Assembly (NCBI GenBank): GCA_016191435.1
Contig: JACPOQ010000046.1
Span: 62,001 to 126,000, forward strand
Length of the DNA: 64,000 bases
Origin: Chloroflexota bacterium
Lineage (GTDB): Bacteria; Chloroflexota; Dehalococcoidia; Tepidiformales; Tepidiformaceae
Reading direction: 5' to 3'
Shown: piece by piece, positions 1 to 9,032 of the stretch
Layout: each line of letters begins with the position of its first letter
Numbering within the stretch: position 1 is the first letter of the stretch
Translations under genes and position numbers: made by a program
Notes under the pieces: model-generated
What the model was told of the DNA's origin: nothing
Databases searched by the model: none
Seen by the model: the letters and a program-made list of their open reading frames with translations, nothing else

Positions 1-216
1 GGCCTCGTCGCGCTGCGGACGGGCGAGACGCGGGCGGGCACGCGGCTCGGCCTGTACTTCTTCGAAGACGGCACGGCTCTGCAAGCCGGCCTTTCGAGCC
101 CGCAGGCGGCCTACGCTCGCGGGACCTGGGAGCAATGGGCGCCACACCTCGACGAGCTTCTCATCGAAATGTTCGGGACCCTGGCGATGCCACGCTACTA
201 CGCGTCGCTGAGCTGA
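1..216 (+). CDS. C-terminal fragment of an unrecognised protein
   Basis: Reading frame 1 is open from the window edge to a TGA at 214-216 and encodes 71 residues, ending in PRYYASLS. The start lies outside the window. Composition and codon use look like the neighbouring genes (G/C in third positions). I do not recognise the family. The visible part has a short beta-rich stretch (GLYFFEDG) followed by a helical tail rich in Trp, Leu and Met. It converges with the receiver-like gene on the other strand, 22 bp away. Confidence 0.6.
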   Translation, partial: GLVALRTGETRAGTRLGLYFFEDGTALQAGLSSPQAAYARGTWEQWAPHLDELLIEMFGTLAMPRYYASLS

Positions 217-238
217 TCCGTCCGGGCTGCCCCCGCTG

Positions 239-652
239 TTAGGCCCAGGCGGGGGCGCAGGGCGGCGGGTTCTCCGGCGAGGGGTTGCCTGCGTGATGCG
301 TGGGCGCGTCCTCCGGGAGCAGCGGCCAGAGCGCGTCGAGCAGCTGCTCGATGCCGAAAGGCTCGAGGATGAACGCGTCCTCGCGCCCGCGGGGCGGGCG
401 GTCCTCCGCCCCCACCAGGACGGTCCGCACGTCGGGGTGGATCAGCGCGCCCAGCTCGAGGAGGTCGACCTCGGACGTGCTATGCATCCCGGTTTCGACC
501 ATCAGGATATCGATGTGTTCGTGGGCGAGGATGGCGAGCGCAGCCTCGCTGTCCTCGGCGGCGAGGACCTGGTAGCCGCTCAGTTCCAACCCCATCTTCA
601 CTACCCGGCGCACGGCTGCTCGCCGGTGCACGATCAACAGAGTTACGGCCAT
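239..652 (-). CDS. Degenerate response-regulator receiver protein
   Basis: A 137-residue protein with the receiver fold pattern and no output domain. The start is placed at the Met of MAVTLLIVHRR because the upstream extension looks non-coding. The phosphorylation residues are all changed. The acidic pair after beta-1 reads LLIVHRR (no Asp-Asp or Glu-Asp). The phosphoacceptor position after beta-3 is Glu (DILMVETGM) instead of Asp. The conserved Lys before Pro-Phe is Glu (FILEPF). Glu at the acceptor position mimics phosphorylated Asp in engineered regulators, so a constitutive, phosphorylation-independent partner-binding role is plausible; that is inference. The C-terminus is Pro-rich and likely disordered. 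Confidence 0.75.
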   Translation of the reverse strand: MAVTLLIVHRRAAVRRVVKMGLELSGYQVLAAEDSEAALAILAHEHIDILMVETGMHSTSEVDLLELGALIHPDVRTVLVGAEDRPPRGREDAFILEPFGIEQLLDALWPLLPEDAPTHHAGNPSPENPPPCAPAWA

Positions 653-806
653 CGCCCTTCCCGGCCCCTCCTGCCACCGCTGCAACCGTAGGGGTACGCC
701 CTCGTTGATGGAATGACAGAAGCATCAAGCGCGACTCGCAAAAGCATAGTGACGCTCGCTCGTTGAAATTCCGGGGGTGGGTCTTGCGCGCATGTGCCGC
801 GCGCCC

Positions 807-1601
807 TCAGGCGGCCTCCGGTGGCGCCTCCACCGCTTCGGACTCATCGCCGAAGCGCGCGCGCCAGGCGCGATCGATGAAGAACCCGATGCCGAACCCC
901 GCGAACGACACAATCGCGCCGGCCACGGCATCGAGGACGAAGTGGTTGCCGGTGAGCACGATGGCGAAGAACATCGCGACGGGCCAGAGGACGCCAAAGA
1001 CGCGCAGGATCCACTGCCTCGCGACCACGGCAATCGCCAGGCCGAGCAGCAACGACCACCCGAAATGCAGGCTCGGGACCGCGGCATAGGGGTTCACGAA
1101 CGCGCGGACTTCCTGGGCGTTGTAGCCGACACGGTCGTAGAGGGCCATGGTGTCGACGATGCCCGTGCCTGCCAGCAGCCGTGGGGGCGCCACCGGGTAG
1201 AGCGCGTAGATGACGACGGCGATCGCGCCCGAGGCGAGGAACGCGTTGCGCATGCGCGAGTAAGTCCGCCGGTGGAACACGAAGAGCCAGATCGCGAACA
1301 CGATCACGACCGGCATGTGGCCCCAGAAGTAGATCCAGTTCATCACCTTGATGAGCGAGTAGTGCGGCAGTATCCACCCCTGCATGGCGAGTTCCCGGTA
1401 GATGCCCAGGCGGCGCTCGAGCGCGATCACGTCATCGGCGTTTGCATACGCGGTGCTGGCGTGATTCACGACCATGCCGCGAATGAGGAAGTACACGAGG
1501 AAGGCGATCACGACCAGGACCGCTTCGTGGATGCCAACACGGTGGCTGAAACGCCAGGCGCGGGTGGCGTGATACCGGATGCGTGCCGCCTCGACCGTCA
1601 T
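807..1601 (-). CDS. PAP2/AUR1-type membrane phosphatase or phosphotransferase
   Basis: A 264-residue polytopic membrane protein with about six hydrophobic segments. It carries PAP2-superfamily signatures: YPVAPPRLL, then VPSLHFGWS (the SLH motif with the catalytic His) and TGNHFVLD (the GNH-x3-D motif with the second His). The YPVAPPR element and spacing fit the PAP2_3 / inositol phosphotransferase (AUR1-like) branch. Likely role: transfer or hydrolysis of a phospho-headgroup on a membrane lipid, with the active site facing outside. The C-terminal tail is acidic. It is divergent from pepA, with about 106 bp between the starts. Confidence 0.85.
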   Translation of the reverse strand: MTVEAARIRYHATRAWRFSHRVGIHEAVLVVIAFLVYFLIRGMVVNHASTAYANADDVIALERRLGIYRELAMQGWILPHYSLIKVMNWIYFWGHMPVVIVFAIWLFVFHRRTYSRMRNAFLASGAIAVVIYALYPVAPPRLLAGTGIVDTMALYDRVGYNAQEVRAFVNPYAAVPSLHFGWSLLLGLAIAVVARQWILRVFGVLWPVAMFFAIVLTGNHFVLDAVAGAIVSFAGFGIGFFIDRAWRARFGDESEAVEAPPEAA

Positions 1602-1707
1602 GGACGCCGCCTCGGCGGGCCGGCGCCTGCACGGCGCCTTGCCCGGCAGATCTTCCGCCCTACACTTCCTGACAACCCTAACAAGTCGCGGTGGAGGTCA
1701 CAACACA

Positions 1708-3222
1708 TTGGAAGTACGCGTTGAAGCGGGCGATATTTCGAAGGCCGATGCCGATATTATCGTCGTAAACCTGTTTGAAGGCATTACATCCCCGGGCGGA
1801 GCGACCGGCGCCGTCGATGCCGCGCTCGGCGGTGCGATCAGCCAACTCATCGCGCTCGGCGATATCCGCGGCAAAGCGGGCGAGTTCACCATGCTCCACA
1901 CCTTCGGGCGGATCCCGAGCCCGCGTGTGCTCGTGGCCGGCCTGGGCAAGCCCGCCGACTTCGATATCGATGCCGTGCGAAACCTCGCGGCCAACATGGT
2001 GCGGTTCCTGCGCAAGCCGGGGATTTCGCGCGCGGCTACGATTGTGCACGGCGCCGGCATCGCCGGCCTGGACGCTGCCGCATGCGCGCAGGCCGTCGCC
2101 GAAGGCGCGGTGCTCGGAAGTTACCGCTTCGTCCGTCACAAGAGCAAGAACAACGGCGCCAACGACGACCGCCACGACGTCGCCCTGCTCACGGTCGTCG
2201 AGCGCGACACCGCGCGCGTGCCGCTGGTCGCCGATGCGGTGGGGCGGGGGGCTGCGCTCGCCGGCGCCACGAACTTCGCCCGGGACCTGGCGAACGAGCC
2301 ATCGAACCACCTGACCCCGGCGCTGCTGGCAGAGCGAGCCTGCGATATGGCCGCATCCGCCGGCGTCGCCATCGAGGTGATGGAGCGCGAGGAGATGGAG
2401 CGCAAGGGTATGGGCTCGCTGCTTTCGGTGGCGAAGGGCAGCGCGCAGCCGCCGAAGCTGCTCTGCCTTTCGTACAAAGGCCGTGGCGGCGAAGGCTACG
2501 ACCTCGCGATCGTGGGCAAAGGCATCACCTTCGATACGGGCGGCATCAGCATCAAGCCGGCCGCCAACATGGAGGCGATGAAGGCCGACATGACGGGCGC
2601 CGCCTCGGTGGTCGCGGCGATGCAGGCCATCGCCGCCCTCAAGCCAAAGGCGGATATCGCCGCCATCGCGCCCTGCACCGAGAACATGCCCGGCGGCAAC
2701 GCGAGCAAGCCCGGCGACGTGGTCACGGCGATGAACGGCACCACCATCGAAATCCTGAACACCGATGCCGAAGGGCGGCTGGTGCTCGCGGACGCCCTCT
2801 GCTTCGCCATCGAGCGCGGCGCGCGGCGGGTGGTTGACGTGGCCACGCTCACGGGCGCCGCGACCACCTCATTTGGGGACGTGTGCTATGGGATCATGAC
2901 GAACAACGACGCGCTCGCCACCCAGGTGGAGGCGGCCGCGGCAGCTGCGGGCGAGAAAACGTGGCGGCTGCCCATGTTCAAGGAGTACGACGAGTACGTG
3001 ACGAGCGACGTTGCGGACATCAAGAACACAGCCTCGAAGGGCGCCGGCACGATAATGGGCGCGAAGTTCCTCGAACGCTTCGTCGGCGCCACACCGTGGG
3101 TACACCTGGATATCGCGAACGTGGACATGATGGACAAAGACAAGGGCTGGGTGACGAAGGGCGCGAGCGGGTACAGCGTGCGCACGCTCATCAACCTCGC
3201 GCTGGCCATGGAAAACGCCTGA
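1708..3222 (+). CDS. pepA: Leucyl aminopeptidase (M17 family)
   Basis: A 504-residue cytosolic aminopeptidase that removes N-terminal residues from peptides using two metal ions. I place the start at a TTG at 1708 because GGAGGT lies 9 bp upstream (1693-1698) and the protein then begins LEVRVEAGDISKADADI, a normal M17 N-terminus. The longer frame from 1579 would run into the neighbouring gene's start. The C-terminal catalytic domain shows VGKGITFDTGG (metal-binding Lys and Asp) and the family signature NTDAEGRL. Length is normal for the family. Monocistronic as far as can be seen. Confidence 0.95.
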   Translation: MEVRVEAGDISKADADIIVVNLFEGITSPGGATGAVDAALGGAISQLIALGDIRGKAGEFTMLHTFGRIPSPRVLVAGLGKPADFDIDAVRNLAANMVRFLRKPGISRAATIVHGAGIAGLDAAACAQAVAEGAVLGSYRFVRHKSKNNGANDDRHDVALLTVVERDTARVPLVADAVGRGAALAGATNFARDLANEPSNHLTPALLAERACDMAASAGVAIEVMEREEMERKGMGSLLSVAKGSAQPPKLLCLSYKGRGGEGYDLAIVGKGITFDTGGISIKPAANMEAMKADMTGAASVVAAMQAIAALKPKADIAAIAPCTENMPGGNASKPGDVVTAMNGTTIEILNTDAEGRLVLADALCFAIERGARRVVDVATLTGAATTSFGDVCYGIMTNNDALATQVEAAAAAAGEKTWRLPMFKEYDEYVTSDVADIKNTASKGAGTIMGAKFLERFVGATPWVHLDIANVDMMDKDKGWVTKGASGYSVRTLINLALAMENA

Positions 3223-3316
3223 CTTGGCTTGCCCGCGCCGTTTGTGACGGGTTCGCCACCGCTGCGCGACGAAGCCGGTATCGCGACGGACCGGGTGCCG
3301 GCCGACGGCCGGGAGG

Positions 3317-4306
3317 TCAGGGCATGGGATTGGCAGCGAAGAACGCCCACAGGACGGTGCTGGCCTCGAGCTCGTCCGTCACAGCGCCATCGCCGCCGGG
3401 GGTGACTGCGCCCGGCCATGTGTGCCCGCCGCCCTCGATTATGTAGGCCTCGGTGGCAGCGTCGCAGCCCTGCCACACCTGGCGGCTGACGTGGGCACTC
3501 GTCTGAGTCACCTCCGGTACCGGATCGCAGCCGTTCATCGCCGCCCAGGCGGCCATCGGGACGATCGTCGCTTCGTACGGCACCAGGCGATCATCGGTCC
3601 CCTGGAAGTTGACCAGCGGGACCGGCCGGCCGCTTTCGCATGGCACGGCGTAGTCCATACCCGAAACCGGCGCCGCCGCGGCGATAAGCTCCGGGTGGGT
3701 GCACGCGAGATACACCGCCATCTCGCCGCCGTTCGAGTGGCCGGTGGCGTACACGCGGCGGGCGTCGACGCAGAAGTCGCGCTCGACGGCAGCGAGGATG
3801 TCGAGCACCGCCGCGACGTCATCGATGCCGTTTTCGTTGTAGATGCCGGGGATGTCCCAGCCCCGCGGCGAGCCGCCGCCCTCGGGCGTGATGAGCAGGA
3901 AGCCCCCGGTATCGGACACCGGCACGAGGCCGCTGTACGTTTCCTGCTGCGCGGCATCCCGGTTGTAGCCGTGGAAGTTCAACACCACCGGCGTGGGCGT
4001 ATCCGGGCGGTATCCGGGCGGGACATGCAGCCGGTAGCTGCGCGCGCCGTCCGCAGTGTCGACTTCGGCGACAAAGTCGCCGGGCCGCGAGGCGCCAGTG
4101 GTGCAGGCGGCGGGCAACGATGTCGCCGTCGGAAGTGCCGCCGCCGGGGACGGGGCCGGCGGCGCCACGGGCGAGGCAGGTCTCGAACTGGCCGATGGCC
4201 GCGCCGTAGCCTCCGTGGCAGCGCCGCCGCCCGAGCATGCCGACAGCAACACCGCCAGGACGACTGCCGCGGCGCACCATGCGGCCGCCCGGGCCCCGCG
4301 GCTCAT
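3317..4306 (-). CDS. Secreted esterase lipoprotein (LpqC/PHB-depolymerase type)
   Basis: A 329-residue protein beginning MSRGARAAAW with a hydrophobic signal and a lipobox (LSAC), so it is probably a lipid-anchored extracellular protein. A Ser/Pro/Ala-rich linker follows, then an alpha/beta-hydrolase domain. Catalytic elements are visible: oxyanion region LNFHGYN, nucleophile elbow GHSNGGEM, acid GTDDRLVPY and His in EGGGHTWPG. This resembles LpqC and feruloyl-esterase/PHB-depolymerase-like polyesterases; the substrate is unknown. Its start overlaps the stop of the upstream gene by 4 bp (ATGA at 4303-4306), so the two are translationally coupled. Confidence 0.88.
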   Translation of the reverse strand: MSRGARAAAWCAAAVVLAVLLSACSGGGAATEATARPSASSRPASPVAPPAPSPAAALPTATSLPAACTTGASRPGDFVAEVDTADGARSYRLHVPPGYRPDTPTPVVLNFHGYNRDAAQQETYSGLVPVSDTGGFLLITPEGGGSPRGWDIPGIYNENGIDDVAAVLDILAAVERDFCVDARRVYATGHSNGGEMAVYLACTHPELIAAAAPVSGMDYAVPCESGRPVPLVNFQGTDDRLVPYEATIVPMAAWAAMNGCDPVPEVTQTSAHVSRQVWQGCDAATEAYIIEGGGHTWPGAVTPGGDGAVTDELEASTVLWAFFAANPMP

Positions 4307-5172
4307 GGCCGGCGGCCGGGCGGCGGGCCGAAGACCAGCGCCTCGGCCTCCGCCTCGCCAGAAGTGGAGCGCGGAAGCAGGAGCAGCGACAGCAGGGAGT
4401 CGGTTGCGAATCGCGCGCGGCGGGCGCGCCGCCAGCTTTCGAACCACGGGCCGGTGGCGAACGCCTCCGGCGTGAAGAGCCCGGTTTCATAGAGGGCGCG
4501 CCCGCCCGGCAGGATCTCGCCGCGTCCCGCCGCCTCCACAACCCACTCTGCGAACCCGGGGGCGTTCAGCTCGCCGGGCTCCGGCCGGCCGAGCAGCACA
4601 CGGCGGCGGTGGGTGCGGCCGCAGAAGAGCTCGATGCTTTCGAACTTGCCGGCACGGGCGCGCGCGATGGCCGCACGCCAGCTCAAGGGGTCGCCCGCGT
4701 CATCGGTGAGTGCGTAGTTGAGGTACGCATCCTGGATGGTGATGCAGGGCACGCCCGCTTCGCTGACTTCGACGAGGGTTACGACGTGCGTCCCCACCGT
4801 GCCCTCCTCCCCGAGATCCACGGCGAAGGCGCGGAAGCCGAGCGCCCGGTAGGTCTGACGCAGGAACGCCGCGACGCCGCCGCACATGAAGCCGCCCTCG
4901 TTCGCTTCCATGCGTTCGAGGATGCGGGAGGCGGGCTGCTGGTAGACGGCGTAATCGCCCCCGGCATCGAGCAGAAATGGTCGCGAGGCGGCCACGGCGT
5001 GCTCGTATGCCCAATCACGCACTTCGTTCGCCAGCGCGAAAGAGCCGCGCAGGTACATGTCCGCGGCAGGCCGTTCCGCGCGGATGCGTGCCCACAGCTC
5101 CCGCGCTCGCGGGTCCCACGCAACGTCCGGGCGCACGCCGTTGCGGCCGGCTCTCCGGCCGTCCTTTGCCAT
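4303..5172 (-). CDS. Transglutaminase-like cysteine-fold protein
   Basis: A 289-residue cytosolic protein without a signal peptide. It has an ordered Cys-His-Asp arrangement typical of transglutaminase/papain-like folds: GGFMCGGVAAFLRQ (Cys followed by a helix), then GTHVVTLVEV (His), then IQDAYLNY (Asp). Enzymatic activity is inferred from the motif order only. A TACACT -10 element (minus strand, 5179-5184) lies 6 bp before the ATG, giving a probably leaderless transcript. It is the first gene of a coupled pair with the downstream esterase lipoprotein. I could not match it to a named family. Confidence 0.65.
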   Translation of the reverse strand: MAKDGRRAGRNGVRPDVAWDPRARELWARIRAERPAADMYLRGSFALANEVRDWAYEHAVAASRPFLLDAGGDYAVYQQPASRILERMEANEGGFMCGGVAAFLRQTYRALGFRAFAVDLGEEGTVGTHVVTLVEVSEAGVPCITIQDAYLNYALTDDAGDPLSWRAAIARARAGKFESIELFCGRTHRRRVLLGRPEPGELNAPGFAEWVVEAAGRGEILPGGRALYETGLFTPEAFATGPWFESWRRARRARFATDSLLSLLLLPRSTSGEAEAEALVFGPPPGRRP

Positions 5173-5214
5173 CGCGTCAGTGTAGGTGACGGCGCTCCTT
5201 CGGCGCGCGCGCCG

Positions 5215-5868
5215 CTACTCCAATGGCAGGCACGCCGTGACCGAAAAGTACCGGTTCGACCGCTCCCATTCCACCGTGCCGCCAATAGCCAGCACGAACA
5301 GGCGTGACTGGAAGAAACCGAACCCGGCGTCCGCCGCTACCGGCTTCGGCTCGCCGGCGCGTGTGCCGCTCGTGAACCGCAGCCGCACCCCGTCGCCGGT
5401 GACGGCACAATCGAGCCGCACCGAGCCGGAACCATCGCCGATGCGGTTCGTCGCGCGCGTAAAACCGGCGATGGCGCGCACCACCCGCGGCAGGTCCCAC
5501 GCCCCATCGATCCCTTTCGGCACGCTCCCGGCGATGGCGATATCGCCCTGGAGCAGCTCTTCCGCCGTCTCGACGGCCGCGTGGAGGTCGCATGGCCCGC
5601 GGCCGATGAGCAGCTTGTGCCGCTCCAGCCGGGACGCCTCCTGGATGTCGTCCGCGAGCTGCTGCAGGTCATCGATCGAGGTGATCAGCATCGCTGCCAG
5701 TTCGCTGTCCAGCACGAGCCCCTCGTTTGGCGTCTCCCGGCGCGCGAGCTCGATCACCATGCGGATGGACGTCAGTGGCGTCCGCACCTCATGCGCGAAA
5801 GCGCCCATCGCTTCGCGCCGGTAGACTTCCTCTTCAGTCTCGGGTTTGTCCACGGCGATGCTTCCCAT
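5215..5868 (-). CDS. Small histidine-kinase-like protein with a degenerate ATPase domain
   Basis: A 217-residue protein. Residues ~18-85 form a HisKA dimerisation domain with a good H-box (FAHEVRTPLTSIR). The C-terminal half follows the HATPase outline but lacks recognisable N and G1 boxes; the G2-like region reads GFGFFQSRLFVLAIGG, where a kinase would normally have GxGLG. No sensor domain or membrane segment is present. It may be a phosphotransfer scaffold or a decayed kinase. It lies downstream of lipA on the same strand, separated by a short dyad (5903-5920). Confidence 0.75.
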   Translation of the reverse strand: MGSIAVDKPETEEEVYRREAMGAFAHEVRTPLTSIRMVIELARRETPNEGLVLDSELAAMLITSIDDLQQLADDIQEASRLERHKLLIGRGPCDLHAAVETAEELLQGDIAIAGSVPKGIDGAWDLPRVVRAIAGFTRATNRIGDGSGSVRLDCAVTGDGVRLRFTSGTRAGEPKPVAADAGFGFFQSRLFVLAIGGTVEWERSNRYFSVTACLPLE

Positions 5869-5902
5869 CGCGCGACGGTACGCCGCACGTTACGAAAATA
5901 CC

Positions 5903-5920
5903 ATCAGGAATTTACCTGAT
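5903..5920. promoter_or_regulatory. Short inverted repeat upstream of the kinase-like gene
   Basis: Perfect 6-bp arms ATCAGG and CCTGAT around a 6-bp AT-rich centre. It lies between the lipA stop and the start of the kinase-like gene and ends on the first base of the lipA stop codon. It could be an operator or a weak hairpin. There is no T tract, so an intrinsic terminator is unlikely. Confidence 0.35.
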
Positions 5921-6858
5921 TAGCGATTCGGCGGCGAAAGCGGGATGACATCCTCCGGGGCGACGGTATGGCGTAGCCGTGGCGCCCCGCGGCCGTCCGC
6001 CGCGTGGCCCGCCTGCTCCTCCGCGTGGTAGGAGCTGCGCACCAGCGGGCCGGCCTCGACGTGGCTGAAGCCCATCGCCAGCGCCGCTTCCTTCAGCTCG
6101 GCGAACTCATCCGGGCGCCAGTAGCGCGCGACCTCCAGGTGCCGGGGCGAGGGGCGGAGGTACTGCCCGATTGTGAGCACGTCCACGCCCTGCGCCGCGA
6201 GGTCCGCGACCACCGCCAGGAGTTCGTCGCGCGTCTCGCCGAGGCCGGCCATGACGCCGCTCTTCGTCAGCGTCCCCGGGTCGAGCGCTTTCGCTCGCCG
6301 CAATAGCTCCAGCGACTGTTCGTACCGCGCCTGCGGGCGGACCTGGCGGTAGAGCCGCGGCACCGTCTCGGTGTTGTGGTTCAGGATCTCGGGCTCCGCC
6401 CGGCAAACGGCCGCGAGTGCGTCCCAGTTGCCCTTGAAGTCCGGGATCAGCACCTCGACCGTGGTCTCGGGGTTCAAGCGCCGTGTCCAACGGATCGTCT
6501 CGGCGAAGATGCCCGCGCCGCCATCGGGCGTGTCGTCGCGGTTCACGCTCGTGATCACGGCATGGCGCAAGCCCATCCGCTGGATGGCGAGCGCCACGCG
6601 CGCCGGCTCGCCGTGGTCGATGGCGCCCGGCCGGCCCGTCGCCACCGCGCAGAACCCGCACGAACGCGTGCACGTATCCCCGAGGATCATGAACGTCGCC
6701 GTGCCGCGGTTCCAGCAATCACCGATGTTCGGGCAGCGCGCTTCCTCGCAGACCGTGTGCAGCGCCTGGTCCCGCATCAACCCGCGCAGGCGCTCGTAGT
6801 TCGGCCCGGCGGGGAATCGCACCTTCAGCCATGGCGGTTTCGGCTCGCGCACGGTCAT
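5920..6858 (-). CDS. lipA: Lipoyl synthase
   Basis: A 312-residue radical-SAM enzyme that inserts two sulfurs into octanoyl groups on lipoyl domains. It has both iron-sulfur signatures: the auxiliary cluster C-x4-C-x5-C within [13 protein letters not shown], and the radical-SAM CxxxCxxC in CTRSCGFC. The family C-terminal element RSSYHAEEQ is also present. The start is [20 protein letters not shown] element (minus strand, 6866-6871) stands 7 bp before the ATG, consistent with a leaderless mRNA. No lipB is seen nearby. Confidence 0.97.
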   Translation of the reverse strand: MTVREPKPPWLKVRFPAGPNYERLRGLMRDQALHTVCEEARCPNIGDCWNRGTATFMILGDTCTRSCGFCAVATGRPGAIDHGEPARVALAIQRMGLRHAVITSVNRDDTPDGGAGIFAETIRWTRRLNPETTVEVLIPDFKGNWDALAAVCRAEPEILNHNTETVPRLYRQVRPQARYEQSLELLRRAKALDPGTLTKSGVMAGLGETRDELLAVVADLAAQGVDVLTIGQYLRPSPRHLEVARYWRPDEFAELKEAALAMGFSHVEAGPLVRSSYHAEEQAGHAADGRGAPRLRHTVAPEDVIPLSPPNR

Positions 6859-6922
6859 CCCCACTAGCCTAGCGCACTTTGCCGCACTCCCGCCGTGCGA
6901 CACTCAGGGGCTCAGCACTTCG

Positions 6923-7204
6923 CTACGCGAACCCTCGAGTGCCGCCCCGTAGCAGCCGCCAGATGAGCAGGACCACGATCGCGCCCACGATCGCGACGAG
7001 GAGGCTGCGGATGTCGAACTCCGTGACGCCGCCGAACCCGAGCGCCGCCCCGATTAGCCCGCCGACGAACGCGCCCACGATCCCGAGGACGATCGTGATC
7101 AGGATGCCCACGGCGCCGCGCCCACCGGGGTCATTCCCGGGCAGGATCACCTGCGCGAGCGCGCCCGCGATCAGGCCGAAGATCAGCCAGGCGATGATTC
7201 CCAT
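6923..7204 (-). CDS. GlsB/YeaQ/YmgE-family small membrane protein
   Basis: A ~93-residue hydrophobic protein with three transmembrane segments rich in Gly, Ala and Ile and the family pattern GIIAWLIFGLIAGALAQ followed by a PGNDPGG loop and a Gly-rich middle. These transglycosylase-associated proteins are linked to stress responses; the biochemical role is unknown. The ATG at 7204 is preferred over an in-frame GTG at 7210. Downstream (6901-6922) lies a diverged copy of the CACTCAG-type repeat ending CAGCACTTCG next to the stop codon. Confidence 0.88.
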   Translation of the reverse strand: MGIIAWLIFGLIAGALAQVILPGNDPGGRGAVGILITIVLGIVGAFVGGLIGAALGFGGVTEFDIRSLLVAIVGAIVVLLIWRLLRGGTRGFA

Positions 7205-7329
7205 TTTCACGTCCCGCGGAGGCCAATTTCGCGCCCGTCACGCGTCCGTGCCGGCCATCATAGCATCCGATCGCAGGCCGTTGACTACGCAACCTGCCGC
7301 GCGCCTGCAAGATCCATCGCAAAGGCCGG

Positions 7330-8931
7330 CTAGTCGTCGCCCGCGAGTCGGAGCGAGAACCCGAAGAGCGTCCCGCCTTCGGCCGGCGATTCCGCCCAGA
7401 TGCGGCCGCCCAGCGTCTCCACCAGCCGCTTGCAGACGGTGAGCCCAAGCCCGATGCCCGGGCTTCGCTGGGCCGTGCGCGCCGCTCGGAAGAACGGGTC
7501 GAACAACCGCTCGAGCTCGCCAGGGCGCAGCCCGTCGCCCTGGTCGCGTACCGTCACCTCCGCGAAGGCATCGCGCACGCGCGCGGCGATGTGCACGGGC
7601 TTGCCGGGCGCGCTGTACTTCGCGGCGTTCGAAAGCAGGTTCTCGAGCACCTGCTCGACGAACGTCGGCTCCGCCAGCACCGGCGGGAAGCGCGGTCCGA
7701 TATCGATGGTGACCTCGCGGCCGGCCGGTCCAGCTTCGAACCTGGTTGCGAGCGTGGGCACGAGGTGCTGGAGCAACACCGGCTCCATGTCCAGCTCGGC
7801 CGCGGAATCGGCACGCGCGAGCGCGAGCATGTTCGCCACCACCCGCCGCAGCCGCTCCGAATACTCGCCGATGTCCCGCAGGGAGGTCGCCGCCTCCGGT
7901 GGGAGCGTGCCCGCCGGCAGCCGGTTGAGGAGGCTGACATTGCCGAGGATGGCCGTGAGCGGGCTTCGCAATTCGTGTGAGATGAGCCCCAGCAGCTCAT
8001 CCTTGAAGGCGTTCGCGCGGCGCACGGCTTCGTCCTGCCGTTTCCGCTCCGATATCTCGCGGAGGAACGCGGTGAACAATGTCCGGCCGCCCACCCGCAC
8101 CGGCGTCACGGTGATTTCGACGGGGAACTCCTTGCCGCTCGTGCGCAGGGCCATGCTCTCGAAGCGCGTCCGCAGGATGGGGCCTTCGCCGGTCAGGCGG
8201 AAATGCTCCATGCCTGCGCGGTGGGCGTCCCGCAGCGAAGCCGGGATCAGGAGCTCGTCCACGCGCTTGCCGACTGCCAGCGCTGCTTCGTAGCCGAACA
8301 TCGTCTCGGCCGCGTGGTTCAGCTCGACGATGGTCCCGTCGCCATCGATCGTGATAACGGCGTCCAGGGCCGCCCCGATGATAGCGGCGTGCAGCGATGA
8401 CCCGGCGGGCCCGGCGCCGGCGATGGCGCCGAGTTGGGCCGCGATCGCCGCGACGCTGGCAAGCAGCTCCTCGTCCGCCTCCTGTACTTCGGCGTGCAGA
8501 AACTCCAGTACGCCCAGCGGCGCGCGCGCATCGCCGAGCGGCACAGCGAGGGCCGTACGCACACCAACCCGCTTCGCTGCCTCGCTCCAGGGCGAAGGCA
8601 CGTCGTCCTCCGCGTCCGCGACCCACTCCGGCCGGCCCCTGGCCCGCACCCGGCCGGGCAATCCCTGCCCCGGCGCGAGCGAAAGCGCCTGCCATTCGCG
8701 CGCAAGTGCCTCGGCGGCGCCCCCGCTGCCGTGGAAGGTGGCGCCGCAGCGCAGCGTGCCCTCGGCGTCCTCCACCCAGAACGCCCCTGCCCCGCAGTCG
8801 AGCGCTTCGCACACGGCCCGCAGCGCGCCTTTTGCCGCCGCCTCAAGGTCCAGTGATTGGGCGAAGGTCTCCGCTATCGCGACCTGCGCCTCCAGTAATC
8901 GCCGGCTCTCTTTGTCCCGTTTCGTGGGCAT
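7330..8931 (-). CDS. Soluble sensor histidine kinase (GAF-PAS-HisKA-HATPase)
   Basis: A 533-residue kinase starting MPTKRDKESRR. Approximate order: GAF domain ~20-170, PAS domain ~185-300 (AVITIDGDGTIVELNHA), HisKA ~310-375 with H-box LGLISHELRSPLTAIL, HATPase_c ~420-530 with N-box LENLLSNAAKYS, G1 DQGDGL, F-box LFDPFFRA and G2 GIGLGLTVCKRL. All catalytic elements are intact, unlike the small kinase-like protein upstream. No transmembrane segments, so it should sense a cytosolic signal. No cognate regulator is adjacent. Confidence 0.93.
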   Translation of the reverse strand: MPTKRDKESRRLLEAQVAIAETFAQSLDLEAAAKGALRAVCEALDCGAGAFWVEDAEGTLRCGATFHGSGGAAEALAREWQALSLAPGQGLPGRVRARGRPEWVADAEDDVPSPWSEAAKRVGVRTALAVPLGDARAPLGVLEFLHAEVQEADEELLASVAAIAAQLGAIAGAGPAGSSLHAAIIGAALDAVITIDGDGTIVELNHAAETMFGYEAALAVGKRVDELLIPASLRDAHRAGMEHFRLTGEGPILRTRFESMALRTSGKEFPVEITVTPVRVGGRTLFTAFLREISERKRQDEAVRRANAFKDELLGLISHELRSPLTAILGNVSLLNRLPAGTLPPEAATSLRDIGEYSERLRRVVANMLALARADSAAELDMEPVLLQHLVPTLATRFEAGPAGREVTIDIGPRFPPVLAEPTFVEQVLENLLSNAAKYSAPGKPVHIAARVRDAFAEVTVRDQGDGLRPGELERLFDPFFRAARTAQRSPGIGLGLTVCKRLVETLGGRIWAESPAEGGTLFGFSLRLAGDD

Positions 8932-9032
8932 CGGTTTACGTAATCGTACACCCTTGACTACATTTCGTTGCGCCGGCATCACGGTCGGCGCAACGTACGG
9001 CGCGCGCAACGATTGGCTCGGATCGCGGCCGG

